Source: Oscillospiraceae bacterium (GTDB lineage: Bacteria > Bacillota > Clostridia > Oscillospirales > CAG-272). Taken from it: a stretch of DNA of 64,000 nt. The stretch lies in NCBI GenBank assembly GCA_003343845.1, contig QAKK01000041.1, forward strand, positions 21,782 to 85,781, read 5' to 3'. Both the position numbers and the translations under genes were made by a program. The notes under the pieces were generated by a model, which was given only the letters and a program-made list of their open reading frames with translations, did no database searches and was not told the origin of the DNA. Below are positions 32,902 to 42,602 of this stretch, piece after piece. Each line of letters opens with the position of its first letter. The first letter of the stretch is position 1.

Positions 32902-35139
32902 ATGAAAAAACGCGCACAAAACCTTCTGACCCTCATCCTCGTATTGTCACTTTGCCTTTCCTGTATGCTCATGCCGCACGCGGCGGACGCAGCAGCGTCG
33001 GTCACCGTCCATTCACAGAGCGAATTGACCAACGCATTTTCCACGCTTGCCGCATCGGGCGGAACAATCACGCTCGGCGCGGATATCACGCTTGACGGCG
33101 CAGTTTCGCTGCCCGTCGTGAAAAAAGCGGTCACCCTGAACGGCGACGGGCACACGCTCACGCTCAGCGGTGATCTCGCGCTGAACGGCGACACCGAGAT
33201 GCAGAACATCACGATCTGCAACGACGGCGATTCCCGTCTGATTTCCTGCGGCGGCCATACCGTCCGTTTTGACGCGACGGTCAGCTGCACGGCGACCGAT
33301 CTGTTCTACCCCACGATTGCCGGCGGCAACGCAGATTCAACCGCGTATTCGGGCGGTGAACTGACGATCGGCGGCGGTACCTGGCAGCGCGTCCTCAGCG
33401 GCAACGCCGGAACCGGCGCTTCCGCACAGTCGGGCAAAGTCAGCATCACCGGCGGCAGCTTTGAAGAAGCCGTTCAGGTCGGCGGCGCAGGTCAGATGGC
33501 GTCCGGCTCGAAGATCACGATGCACATCACCGACGGCAGCTTCAAGGACGGCATCGTCTTCTTCTCCACGAAAGAGACCGCAACCGCCAATCTCTCGCTT
33601 CTGGTCTCCGGCGGCAACTTTGCGGGCAAAATCCGCGTTTCCGACGAGGCAGGCACGCTGAACGGCAGCTGCAACCTCCGCATGGTCGGCGGCGAATTCT
33701 CCAACTGCACCGGCATTGAAGGCTGGACCGGGAACGGTAACCTCAAGGCGAACCTGAACGTCAGCCACGCACTTTCCGAGTCCATGTTCACCCTCTACGC
33801 CGACGATACGCTGGACACCACGCTCCTGCGTACCGGCGTTGCCGATCCCTGCCTGGTCTATGTCAACGGCTTCTATTATCTGACGATGACCGGCTCCAAG
33901 AACATCGCGCTCCTCAAGGCGGATCGTCTCTCGAAGCTCAGCCAGCTCACGCTCGGCTCAAACATTGCTTATCGGTCCGCCTCGGATGCAACCGCGGTCC
34001 AGACCTTCGGCTATGATGATCTGAGCGGTACTTGGTCGCCCGAGCTGCACTATTTCTCCGAGGACGACTTCCCCGGGCAGAGCGGCTGGTATATGTACCT
34101 CGCCCTGCGCAATAACAGCGGCGACTCCTCCGAGATCCGCATGGTCACGCTCCGCTCCGCCAACAGCAATGCACCCGAAAGTCCCTTCGTCAACCCCAAG
34201 ACCCAAGTCATCAACAACTCGCAGCCGATTCTGGACAAGGACGGCGAAATCATCGCCGAATGGGGCTGCGGCATGAGCATTCTCCGCATTGAAGAAGGCG
34301 AATACAAGGGCATCTATGCCATGTGGGTCGCCGAGGAGAACCGCGGCACAATCGACTTTGCGCAGAAGATCATGATTGCAAAGATGAAGAGCCCGTGGGA
34401 ACTCGCCTCCGAGCCCACCGCGATCCTGCACCCGACGCAGCGCTGGGAGAAGTTCGGTTCCGGCAAATCCGGCAGTAAGTATTACCCTGCCGTTGTTGAA
34501 GGCGCAACCGCGCTCTACGGCAAGGACGGTCAGGTCTATGTCATTTACTGCGGCAGCGGCTACTGGACGAAGTACGGTCTCGGACAGATCACCTGGAACG
34601 GCGGCGACCCGCAGGACATCAATTCCTGGGTCAAGTATGAGGACAACCCGGTTTTCGGCGCCAATGACAAAGACGGCAAACACTATCTCGGCGTCTATAT
34701 GCAGGGCGCCGGTCACGCATTCTTCGTCAAGGATGCCAAGCAGAACCTCTTCGCCGTATACCATGCCTACCCGACGCAGGGGGCAAGCGGCGCCGGCAAA
34801 GCAAAGGCACGCAACGCTTACATTGAGCCCTGCATGATCGACTACACCGTGTCCAACGGCGTCAACATGGGCGTTCTCACCTTTACCAATGGTAAGAAAC
34901 CCGCGCCGGTCGACACCGAGGTCTCCTTTACGATCGAGTCGTCGCAGTTTGCCTTCACCGACCTGATCGGCGAGGACGGACTGAATACCGCCTACTTCTC
35001 TTATAACGCCGCCTATGACTATAACGGCGACGGCAGCTGCAATATCGTTGATGTGCTGATCCTGCTGCGCAACATGCTGTTCGGCAAAGGCGGCACGCTT
35101 TCCGACGTGATGGACCTGCTGCGCTTCATCACCGGCTGA
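32902..35139 (+). CDS. Secreted GH43 glycoside hydrolase with N-terminal beta-helix-like region and dockerin-like tail
   Basis: 745 residues. Signal peptide about 1-30 (cleavage likely after AADA). Residues 35-300 are rich in short beta strands with repeated GGT/GGS turns, like a parallel beta-helix. The GH43 propeller follows (about 305-680): base Asp in GVADPCLV, WSPELHYF, GWGC-type EWGCGMSILRI, and the general-acid Glu in VVEGATALYG. A C-terminal segment with one calcium loop, D-Y-N-G-D-G-S-C-N-I-V-D (about 705-716), and a second half without the loop (GGTLSDVMDLLRFI) resembles a dockerin. First of three GH43 genes, 54 bases after glmS. Arabinan or arabinoxylan is the likely target class; not fixed. 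Confidence 0.82.
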   Translation: MKKRAQNLLTLILVLSLCLSCMLMPHAADAAASVTVHSQSELTNAFSTLAASGGTITLGADITLDGAVSLPVVKKAVTLNGDGHTLTLSGDLALNGDTEMQNITICNDGDSRLISCGGHTVRFDATVSCTATDLFYPTIAGGNADSTAYSGGELTIGGGTWQRVLSGNAGTGASAQSGKVSITGGSFEEAVQVGGAGQMASGSKITMHITDGSFKDGIVFFSTKETATANLSLLVSGGNFAGKIRVSDEAGTLNGSCNLRMVGGEFSNCTGIEGWTGNGNLKANLNVSHALSESMFTLYADDTLDTTLLRTGVADPCLVYVNGFYYLTMTGSKNIALLKADRLSKLSQLTLGSNIAYRSASDATAVQTFGYDDLSGTWSPELHYFSEDDFPGQSGWYMYLALRNNSGDSSEIRMVTLRSANSNAPESPFVNPKTQVINNSQPILDKDGEIIAEWGCGMSILRIEEGEYKGIYAMWVAEENRGTIDFAQKIMIAKMKSPWELASEPTAILHPTQRWEKFGSGKSGSKYYPAVVEGATALYGKDGQVYVIYCGSGYWTKYGLGQITWNGGDPQDINSWVKYEDNPVFGANDKDGKHYLGVYMQGAGHAFFVKDAKQNLFAVYHAYPTQGASGAGKAKARNAYIEPCMIDYTVSNGVNMGVLTFTNGKKPAPVDTEVSFTIESSQFAFTDLIGEDGLNTAYFSYNAAYDYNGDGSCNIVDVLILLRNMLFGKGGTLSDVMDLLRFITG

Positions 35140-35275
35140 CCGAAATACAGTCACAATCAGAAGACCGACCTGCAGATACCGTATCCTTTCTGCGTCTTAC
35201 CGAAGGCGTGATCACCGAATAAAAGCAGAATAAAACAGGCAGAATCATTCAAACCGAATTTATGAGGAGAAAAAC

Positions 35276-38200
35276 ATGAAACAGGTCAGAAAAATCCTTC
35301 CTGCTCTCGCGATTCTCGCATTTCTCTGCGTCTTCTGCACGCTGCTCACCGCCGCAGCGGACACCATCACCGTCTCATCGGAGACCGATCTGCAAAATGC
35401 AGTCACAACGCTTGCCAAAACCGGCGGCACGATCCGTTTTGCGGGCGACATCTCTACATCCGGCGCCGTAACGCTGCCCGTAAACAGAGCCCGCATCACG
35501 ATCGACGGCGGCGGATATACGCTCGGTATGCACGGCAGTCTGACGCTGAACGGCGACATGGACTTTACAAACATCCTCTTCTACAACGAAAGAAACACCT
35601 GGACCACCGGAGATTACATCTCTGTTTTCTGCGGCGGGCATGATGTGCACTTTTGGGACACGGTCGCCTGCAGCAAAGCCGGGCTGGCTTATCCCAGCAT
35701 CATGACGGGCTACGCCGGCAACGCCGCTTTCACGGGCGGCAGCCTGACCATCGACGGCGGTACCTGGCAGCGCGTGCGCGGCGGCAACGCCGGCACCGGC
35801 GCTGTCCTGCAAATCGGCAGTGTCGTCATAAACGGAGGCAGCATCACCGAATTTCTGCAGATCTGCGGTGCAGGCGCATGCGCGCCCGGCTCCCGGTTTG
35901 ACGTCACGGTAAACGGCGGCAGCATCAGGAACATCCGCTTCTTCTCGACATCCGCCATGGCAGATGCCGATACGGTACTGACGGTCAACGGCGGCGAGGT
36001 CGCCGGCAGGATCCTCCTGTCGACAAATCAAAGCGGTATTCTGAACGGGGATTGCACGATCCGCCTGCTCCACGGTGATTTTTCCGGGCTCACGGGCATT
36101 TACGACCACGCAGGCGGTGGCAGCCTCAAAGCAAGCCTTCTTCTCTCCCCGTCGCTCGCCGAGGTCACGGAAAACCGCGTCACCGATACGCTTTCCGGCA
36201 CGCTGCTCCGCACAGGCGTAGCAGACCCCTGCCTCCTCTACACCGGCGGTCTCTACTACCTCACCATGACCGGCTCCTCCAACATCGCGCTGATCCGGTC
36301 CTCAACGCTTGAAGGTCTTGCCAATCAGACGCTCGGCGACAACCTGGTCTACCGCGGCGCGCAGGACACGACGGCGATAAATACCTTCGGCTACACCACG
36401 CTCAGCGGCACCTGGTCGCCCGAGCTGCATTGCTTCTCCGCCGACGACTTCGGCGCTGACTACGCCGGATGGTATATGTTCCTTGCCCTGCGCAAGCAGG
36501 GGAATGACTCCTCCAACATCCGTATGGTCGCACTGAAATCCTCTGGCTCCGACACCCCGGGCGGTCCCTATGTCCATCCCATCGACGGCACGCAATACAA
36601 GTCGCAGCCAATCCTCGACAAGGATGGCAACATCATCACCGAGTGGGGCTGCGGCATGAGCATTCTCCGCATTGAGAGCGGGGAATACAAGGGCATCTAT
36701 GCCATGTGGGTCGCCGAGGAGAACCGCGGCACGGCAGACTTCTTTCAGAAGATCATGATCGCCAGACTGAAGTCCCCGTGGCAGCTTGCAAGTGAGCCGA
36801 CCGTCATCCTCACCCCCACGCAGTATTGGGAGACCATCGGTTCCGGTTACAACGGGACGAAATACTACCCCGCCGTCGTCGAGGGCGCAACCGCGCTCTA
36901 CGGCAAGGACGGGCAGGTCTATATCATTTACTGCGGCAGCGGCTACTGGACGAATTACGGGCTCGGACAGATCACCTGGAACGGCGGCGACCCGCAGTCT
37001 GCCTCCTCCTGGGTCAAATATACGGATAACCCGATCTTCGGCGCCAATGACAAAAACGGCAGGCACTATACCGGCGTCATGATGCAGGGCGCGGGACACG
37101 CCTTCTTCCTGCACGATGCGGAGGACAGGCTCTACGCCGTCTATCATGCATATCCGTCCGCCGCAAACGGTTCGGGCAAGGCGTCCGCCCGCAATGCCTA
37201 CATCGAACCCTGCACCATTGACTATTCCCTGTACAACGGCACAAACTACGGTGTGCTGACCTTCGGAAACGGCAAAAAGCCCGCCGATACCTCAACCCAG
37301 GTCAGCTTCACCACGTATCTGTCCCATGCCTCTCTGTTCGACCGGCTGGATGTCTCTCTTCTGGCGGACATCACGCTCGCTGACACGGCAGAGCTCACCG
37401 CCGAGGTTAAAAACGGCAGTGTCGCGCTGAACGTCACCTACAACACCGATGCAACTGGCTGCGAGATCCGCCGGAAAGCCGAAGACGGCACATTTACCCT
37501 GCTTGCAAAGCTGACCGACGGCGAAACGCGCTATACCGACAAGACCGTCAAGTGCAATATCGAATACACCTATATCGCCGTTTCCTATGTCGATTACGGC
37601 GGCACGCGCTACTACGGCACGCCGTCCGACACGGCGACCGCGTCGGTCCGGCTGGAGCCGCCGACGCTGAAGGTGAGGGTATCCGCTGACTCCGGCACAG
37701 CGTTTCTGACGATCTCTCACCCAAGTGCAGCGAGCATTGACTACTACTGCATTTACAAATACGATGCAGCGGCAGGCGCCGGAACAAAGACGCTGCTTGC
37801 CAAGATCAAGGCAAACTACAATTCGTTGGCGGATCAGGCGATCGAGTATGCGCACACCTACGTCTATCTGGTGACTGCCCTCCAGGGCAGCTCCGAGAGT
37901 GCACCGAGTGCGGAAGTGTCTGTCTACATTCCGACGCCGCGTATGACGTTCACCGCCGCTACGGCAGTCGGCGGCGGCATTCTGCTGACGGTCACCGACC
38001 GCGAAAATGCCGACTCCTACGAGTTCAAGCGCTCTGACGCAAGCGGCAGCACAACGGTGCTGGCAAACACAAAGGACACAACCTTCCTCGACACCGATGT
38101 CGTGCCGGGAACACGCTATTCCTACACTGTCACGGCATATGAAGACGGCGCACCCGCTTCCAGGATTACCGCCAACTGCACCGCGGCGGCACCGAAGGCA

Positions 38201-38575
38201 TCGCTGAGCATTACGGAAAAGGTCGGCACCGTCAATATCCGCATTCCCGCAGTTTCGGGCGCGGTATCCTTTGCGCTTTACCGGGACGGCGCACTCTTGC
38301 TGAGCGGCAAGCCGGGCGCCTCATCGCAATTTCCGAATCCGTGGGGCGACGGCAAATTTGTCTTCCGCCTGGATGTCCTCGACAAGGACGGCAACGTCTT
38401 TGACAGCGTAACGCAGACCCTGCGCATCGGCGCGCCCTATGACGAAGCCTACGACAAAAACGGGGACGGCGTCTGCGACATCAGGGATGTCCTGCTGCTT
38501 CTGCAAAGCGTGCTGAACGGCAACGGCGGCACGCTCGCCGACGTGGTGAAGCTGTTGCGCTTCATTGCAGACTGA
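35276..38575 (+). CDS. Secreted GH43 glycoside hydrolase with Fn3-like repeats and dockerin-like tail
   Basis: 1099 residues. Signal peptide about 1-28 (TAAADT junction). It has the same N-terminal beta-rich region and GH43 propeller as the preceding gene, with GVADPCLL, GTWSPELHCF, EWGCGMSILRIE and VVEGATALYG; the two genes are close paralogues from a tandem duplication. Residues about 710-1010 form three fibronectin-III-like domains not present in the first copy. The tail has a single calcium loop D-K-N-G-D-G-V-C-D-I-R-D (about 1059) followed by GGTLADVVKLLRFI. Behind GAGGAG; 136 bases after the previous gene. Confidence 0.82.
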   Translation: MKQVRKILPALAILAFLCVFCTLLTAAADTITVSSETDLQNAVTTLAKTGGTIRFAGDISTSGAVTLPVNRARITIDGGGYTLGMHGSLTLNGDMDFTNILFYNERNTWTTGDYISVFCGGHDVHFWDTVACSKAGLAYPSIMTGYAGNAAFTGGSLTIDGGTWQRVRGGNAGTGAVLQIGSVVINGGSITEFLQICGAGACAPGSRFDVTVNGGSIRNIRFFSTSAMADADTVLTVNGGEVAGRILLSTNQSGILNGDCTIRLLHGDFSGLTGIYDHAGGGSLKASLLLSPSLAEVTENRVTDTLSGTLLRTGVADPCLLYTGGLYYLTMTGSSNIALIRSSTLEGLANQTLGDNLVYRGAQDTTAINTFGYTTLSGTWSPELHCFSADDFGADYAGWYMFLALRKQGNDSSNIRMVALKSSGSDTPGGPYVHPIDGTQYKSQPILDKDGNIITEWGCGMSILRIESGEYKGIYAMWVAEENRGTADFFQKIMIARLKSPWQLASEPTVILTPTQYWETIGSGYNGTKYYPAVVEGATALYGKDGQVYIIYCGSGYWTNYGLGQITWNGGDPQSASSWVKYTDNPIFGANDKNGRHYTGVMMQGAGHAFFLHDAEDRLYAVYHAYPSAANGSGKASARNAYIEPCTIDYSLYNGTNYGVLTFGNGKKPADTSTQVSFTTYLSHASLFDRLDVSLLADITLADTAELTAEVKNGSVALNVTYNTDATGCEIRRKAEDGTFTLLAKLTDGETRYTDKTVKCNIEYTYIAVSYVDYGGTRYYGTPSDTATASVRLEPPTLKVRVSADSGTAFLTISHPSAASIDYYCIYKYDAAAGAGTKTLLAKIKANYNSLADQAIEYAHTYVYLVTALQGSSESAPSAEVSVYIPTPRMTFTAATAVGGGILLTVTDRENADSYEFKRSDASGSTTVLANTKDTTFLDTDVVPGTRYSYTVTAYEDGAPASRITANCTAAAPKASLSITEKVGTVNIRIPAVSGAVSFALYRDGALLLSGKPGASSQFPNPWGDGKFVFRLDVLDKDGNVFDSVTQTLRIGAPYDEAYDKNGDGVCDIRDVLLLLQSVLNGNGGTLADVVKLLRFIAD

Positions 38576-38599
38576 CCAAAATACAATCAGGAGACTGAC

Positions 38600-39634
38600 A
38601 TGCAAACCATATCCTTTCACAACCCGATCTGCCAGGGGGCAGACCCCTGGATGTTCCCGTTTGAGAGCAAGTTCTGCCTCTGCTGCACGGCAAGCCGCAG
38701 CATCGTTCTCTGGCGCGCCGCCGACCCGACAAAGATTCACGACGAGGAGAGCATCGTCGCCTTTGAGCCCGAAGAGGGTCACGAATGGTCGCATGACCTC
38801 TGGTCGCCCGAGATCCACTATTTTGCCCCCGAGGACTTCGGCGAGGCGCATGCGGGCTGGTATCTCTTCATTGCCTGCGACGACGGGCAGAACGTCAACC
38901 ACCGCATGTACGTGCTGAAAAGCGAAGACCCGCATTCCCCGTTCGCGCACTACGCAAACCCGGTCACCGGCGTGCGGAACGTCCCCGAGAAATTCGCATC
39001 CCCCGTTGACCCCGACTTTAACACCGCATGGTGCTGCGGGCAGACGATTCTGCGCGCCCGTGGCAACGTCTACGCCATGTGGGTGGACGAGGTCGGCAGA
39101 CAAACCGAGAACTTTCACCAGCGCGTCCGCCTCGCCAAGCTCACAAACCCCTACACCGCAGAGACGGCGCACGTCATCATCCGCCCCACCGAGGACTGGG
39201 AGATGCACGGCTTCGGCATGGGCAAGGACGGCAAGATCCGCCCGCGCGTGGTCGAGGGCGGCACCGCGATCTACGGTGACGACGGCGAAGTCTACCTCAC
39301 CTATTCGGGCAGCGGATACTGGACGCCCTACTACGCGCTCGGGCAGCTGACACTTCAGGGCGACCCCGAAAAGATCGAGGACTGGAAGAAGGAAAAGACG
39401 CCGATCTTCTCAATGTCGGACAAGGTGTTCGGCTGCGGGCACGCCTCCTTCTTTAAGGACGCGGCAGGCGACCGTTTCATCTGCTACCACGCTTACCTCT
39501 CGCGCGAAAAGGGCGCCAAGCGCCATGTCTTCCTCGAACGCTACCGCATCGAAGACGGCAAGATCATCATCGGCAACGGCAGCGGCAAACCCGCCAATTA
39601 TACTGTGGCCACCGAGACGATCACGATATTCTGA
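38600..39634 (+). CDS. Intracellular GH43 glycoside hydrolase
   Basis: 344 residues, no signal peptide and no tail, thus cytoplasmic. GH43 landmarks: base Asp in QGADPWMF, WSPEIHYF, general-acid Glu in RVVEGGTAIYGDDG, and CGHASFF near the end. It probably trims oligosaccharides taken up by the cell after the two secreted enzymes upstream have acted. It is 24 bases behind the Fn3-containing gene and ends at a terminator. Confidence 0.85.
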   Translation: MQTISFHNPICQGADPWMFPFESKFCLCCTASRSIVLWRAADPTKIHDEESIVAFEPEEGHEWSHDLWSPEIHYFAPEDFGEAHAGWYLFIACDDGQNVNHRMYVLKSEDPHSPFAHYANPVTGVRNVPEKFASPVDPDFNTAWCCGQTILRARGNVYAMWVDEVGRQTENFHQRVRLAKLTNPYTAETAHVIIRPTEDWEMHGFGMGKDGKIRPRVVEGGTAIYGDDGEVYLTYSGSGYWTPYYALGQLTLQGDPEKIEDWKKEKTPIFSMSDKVFGCGHASFFKDAAGDRFICYHAYLSREKGAKRHVFLERYRIEDGKIIIGNGSGKPANYTVATETITIF

Positions 39635-39639
39635 GCAGC

Positions 39640-39677
39640 AAAAAACCACGGACGTCTTTATTGTCCGTGGTTTTTTT
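39640..39677. terminator. Bidirectional intrinsic terminator
   Basis: A 14-bp perfect stem AAAAAACCACGGAC / GTCCGTGGTTTTTT with a 9-base loop, shared by the GH43 genes (plus) and the Nim-like gene (minus). Confidence 0.92.
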
Positions 39678-40158
39678 ACTGATTTTCCTTGCAGGAGAGC
39701 GTCGATGCCTCAATCGAAAAGACCGTGACGCGGTCCAGCGCCGCGTCCGGAAAGGCATAGTCGCCCTCTCCTGCGGTGTGCCGCATCAGCAGCGCAAGCC
39801 CGTGCCGCTTTTCCGCGCGGTCGGCGGCAAAGTGCACATGCCCCGTGCCAATCACGCTCCGATACGCGGCGGTATAGCTGCACGCCGCTTCGCCCGGAAT
39901 CATCCGGTAACCGCCGTCCAGCTCAAAGCCGACCGTCTCGCCGCGCACGGCAGCCAGACGCAGAAGGCGATATTTGCGTCCCTCGCCCGCACTGTGAAAC
40001 CAAAAGATCCGCTTGCCATCCTCCACCTCCGTGCCGAAATTCATCGGCACGATGTAGACCCCGCCCGCATCGGCAAGCCCGATGCGGCAGACCTTGCAAT
40101 CCTCGATGACCGCTGCGATGCGCGTTTCGTCGGTCACTACCCGTTCCGCCCGGCGCAT
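39676..40158 (-). CDS. Pyridoxamine 5'-phosphate oxidase-like flavoprotein (NimA-like)
   Basis: 160 residues, split-barrel FMN-binding fold. It starts MRRAERVVTDETRIAAVIEDC, followed by CRIGLADAGGVYIVPMNFG, and has FHSAGEGRKYRLLR and YRSVIGTGHVHF, the layout of Nim nitroimidazole reductases and related proteins. Real function in most species is unknown; nitroreduction or heme/flavin handling are options. Last gene of the ABC-ABC-mtnN-nim operon, two bases behind mtnN. Confidence 0.85.
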   Translation of the reverse strand: MRRAERVVTDETRIAAVIEDCKVCRIGLADAGGVYIVPMNFGTEVEDGKRIFWFHSAGEGRKYRLLRLAAVRGETVGFELDGGYRMIPGEAACSYTAAYRSVIGTGHVHFAADRAEKRHGLALLMRHTAGEGDYAFPDAALDRVTVFSIEASTLSCKENQ

Positions 40159-40160
40159 CG

Positions 40161-40850
40161 TCAGCCCTCCGCCGCGAGAAACGCGTCGAGAATCGCGTGC
40201 GACTTTGCCGCCGCCATCGCGAGAAACTCCGGATACTCCATCGTCACATCGCCCGAGGCGCTGTCCGATATGGCGCGCATCACGGCAAAGGGCGTGCGGT
40301 TGACGTAGGCGACCTGCGCCACGGCAGCGCCCTCCATCTCGCAGGCAATCGCCGAGAAGGTGTCGGCGATGAACCGCTTGCGCGCGCCGTCGGCAAGGAA
40401 CTGGTCGCCCGAGGCGATCGTGCCGCAGAGCGTCCTTGCGCCGACCTTGTCGGCAGCGGCGCAGAGGCGCGCGACCGCGTCCTTGTCCGCCTCAAAATAG
40501 ATCTTATTGATGCCGGAGATAAGCCCCACGGGATCGCCGACGGCGCTGGTGTCCATATCGTGCTGCACAAGCGAGGTTGCCACCGCGATGTCGCCGATGG
40601 ACAGCGCGGGCGTGAGCGTGCCGCCGACGCCGCTGTTGAGCACAAGCGACGGGGTATAGCGCAGGATCATCACCTCGGTGCAGATGGCGGCAAAGACCTT
40701 GCCGACGCCGCTGACCGCCATGACAACTTCCTTTCCGTGTAAGACACCGCGTGTAAACTCGATGCCGCTGACCGTCTCGCAGACGGGGGACGTCAGCGTC
40801 TCGCGGATCGCGTCCGCCTCGATCTTCATGGCGCAGATAATGCCGATCAT
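40161..40850 (-). CDS. mtnN: 5'-methylthioadenosine/S-adenosylhomocysteine nucleosidase
   Basis: 229 residues. IGIICAMKIEADAIRE at the start; SGVGKVFAA; GVGGTL; and CEMEGAAVAQVAY followed by MRAISDSASG with the catalytic Asp. It cleaves adenine from SAH, MTA and 5'-deoxyadenosine, relieving product inhibition of methyltransferases and radical-SAM enzymes. GGAGGA precedes the ATG. It lies between an ABC exporter and a Nim-like flavoprotein, which is not its usual company. Confidence 0.95.
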   Translation of the reverse strand: MIGIICAMKIEADAIRETLTSPVCETVSGIEFTRGVLHGKEVVMAVSGVGKVFAAICTEVMILRYTPSLVLNSGVGGTLTPALSIGDIAVATSLVQHDMDTSAVGDPVGLISGINKIYFEADKDAVARLCAAADKVGARTLCGTIASGDQFLADGARKRFIADTFSAIACEMEGAAVAQVAYVNRTPFAVMRAISDSASGDVTMEYPEFLAMAAAKSHAILDAFLAAEG

Positions 40851-40862
40851 GTTCTTCCTCCG

Positions 40863-42602
40863 TTAATTTGCAAACTGTGCGTTCCAGAGCGTTGCATAGA
40901 AGCCGTTCTTCGCAAGCAGCTCGTCGTGCGTGCCCTGCTCGATGATGTTGCCGTCCCGCATGACGAGGATGACATCCGCCTCGCGGATCGTGGACAGGCG
41001 GTGCGCCACGATGAAGCTGGTGCGCCCGCGCATCAGCGTGGCAAACGCATGCTGAATCTTCATCTCGGTACGGGTGTCGATGGACGAGGTTGCCTCGTCG
41101 AGAATCAGCATCGGCGGCAGGCAGAGCATGATGCGCGTGATGCAGAGCAGCTGCTTCTGCCCGGCGCTGAGTGCGCCGCCGTCCTCGCCGATATAGGTGT
41201 CATAGCCCTGCGGCAGCGTGGAAATGAAGCTGTGCGCATGGGATGCCTTCGCAGCGGCGACGACCTCCTCGTCGGTCGCGTCCGGCTTGCCCATGACGAT
41301 GTTGTCACGGATCGTGCCCTCGCGCAGCCAGGTCTCCTGAAGCACCATGCCGAAGTTTCGGCGCAGCGACGCGCGGGTGATTTCGGTCGTGGGCTTGCCG
41401 TCCACGATGATTTTGCCGCCCGTGACATCGTAGAAACGCATCAGCAGATTGATCAGCGTCGTTTTGCCGCAGCCGGTCGGTCCGACGATGGCAACGCGCT
41501 GCCCCGGCTTTGCGCAGAAGTTGAAGTGTTCGATCAGCTTCCGCTCGGGCACATAGGAGAATGAAACATCCTCAAAGTCGATGCTGCCCTCTGCCGTCCC
41601 CATATCGACAGCGCCGGTCTCGGGCGGCATCTCCTCGGCGTCGAGCAGCTCAAACACGCGCGACGCGCAGGCGAAGGCGTTCTGCAGCTCGGTGATGACG
41701 CCGGAGATCTCATTGAACGGCTTGGTATACTGGTTGGCATAGCGCAGGAACACGGCGAGGCTGCCAACCGTCATGGTCGTGCCCGCGCCGATGCAGAAGA
41801 GACCGCCGAGCAGCGCCGTGCCGCCGTAGACCAGGTTTGTAACAACGCGCGTGGACGGGTTGACCAGCGCGGAATAGAACAGCGCGCGCACCGAGCATTT
41901 TGCGAGGCGGTCGTTCACCTCGTCAAACTTCTCCATATTCGCGTCTCCGTGCGAAAAAGCGATGGAGATCTTCTGATTGGTGACGATCTCGTCGATCAGC
42001 GCGGTCTGCTCCGCCTTGGTCGTGCTCTGTTCGATGAACATCGCGTGCGTATGCTCGGCGATAAACTTCGCCACAAAGAGCGACAGCGGCGTGAGCACCA
42101 CGACGAGGAGCGCGATGCGCCAATCGAGCACGATCATGAACGCAAGCGTGCCGAGGATCGTGATGACGCCGGTGAAAAACTGCGTGAAGCCCATTAAGAG
42201 ACCGTCCGAGAAGGTGTCCACGTCCGAGATCACGCGGTTGACCGTCTCGCCCGCAGGATGTGCGTCGATATACGAGAGCGGGAGCGTCTGGATCTTGCGG
42301 ATGGCATCGCGGCGGATGTCATGCACCACGTTGTAGGTGATATTGGAATTGAGCACGCCCATGATCCACTGAAGCAATGCAGTGAGCGCGATCAGCACAC
42401 CCGCGCGGACGAGCAGCGAAAGAATCGCAGCAAAGTCGATGCCGCCGCCCTCCACGCAGAGGTCGATCGCGTCGCCGATGAGGATCGGCACATAGAGCGT
42501 CATGCCGACGATGGCAAGCGCGAGAAGCAAAGTCAGGAGAATTTTGCCGAGGCTGCCGCGGATATACGCAAGCACGCGGCGAAGCGTCTTCTTGTCAGTC
42601 AT
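40863..42602 (-). CDS. ABC exporter half-transporter, second subunit
   Basis: 579 residues: six membrane helices (about 20-310), then a nucleotide-binding domain with Walker A GPTGCGKTT, a modified signature SAGQKQL and Walker B LILDEATSSID with the catalytic Glu. The ATG at 42602 (AAAGGAG eight to nine bases upstream) is chosen over the ATG at 42611, which touches the ribosome-binding site. It forms a heterodimer with the product of the preceding gene, which overlaps by eight bases. Multidrug/lipid exporter type; substrate unknown. Confidence 0.9.
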   Translation of the reverse strand: MTDKKTLRRVLAYIRGSLGKILLTLLLALAIVGMTLYVPILIGDAIDLCVEGGGIDFAAILSLLVRAGVLIALTALLQWIMGVLNSNITYNVVHDIRRDAIRKIQTLPLSYIDAHPAGETVNRVISDVDTFSDGLLMGFTQFFTGVITILGTLAFMIVLDWRIALLVVVLTPLSLFVAKFIAEHTHAMFIEQSTTKAEQTALIDEIVTNQKISIAFSHGDANMEKFDEVNDRLAKCSVRALFYSALVNPSTRVVTNLVYGGTALLGGLFCIGAGTTMTVGSLAVFLRYANQYTKPFNEISGVITELQNAFACASRVFELLDAEEMPPETGAVDMGTAEGSIDFEDVSFSYVPERKLIEHFNFCAKPGQRVAIVGPTGCGKTTLINLLMRFYDVTGGKIIVDGKPTTEITRASLRRNFGMVLQETWLREGTIRDNIVMGKPDATDEEVVAAAKASHAHSFISTLPQGYDTYIGEDGGALSAGQKQLLCITRIMLCLPPMLILDEATSSIDTRTEMKIQHAFATLMRGRTSFIVAHRLSTIREADVILVMRDGNIIEQGTHDELLAKNGFYATLWNAQFAN

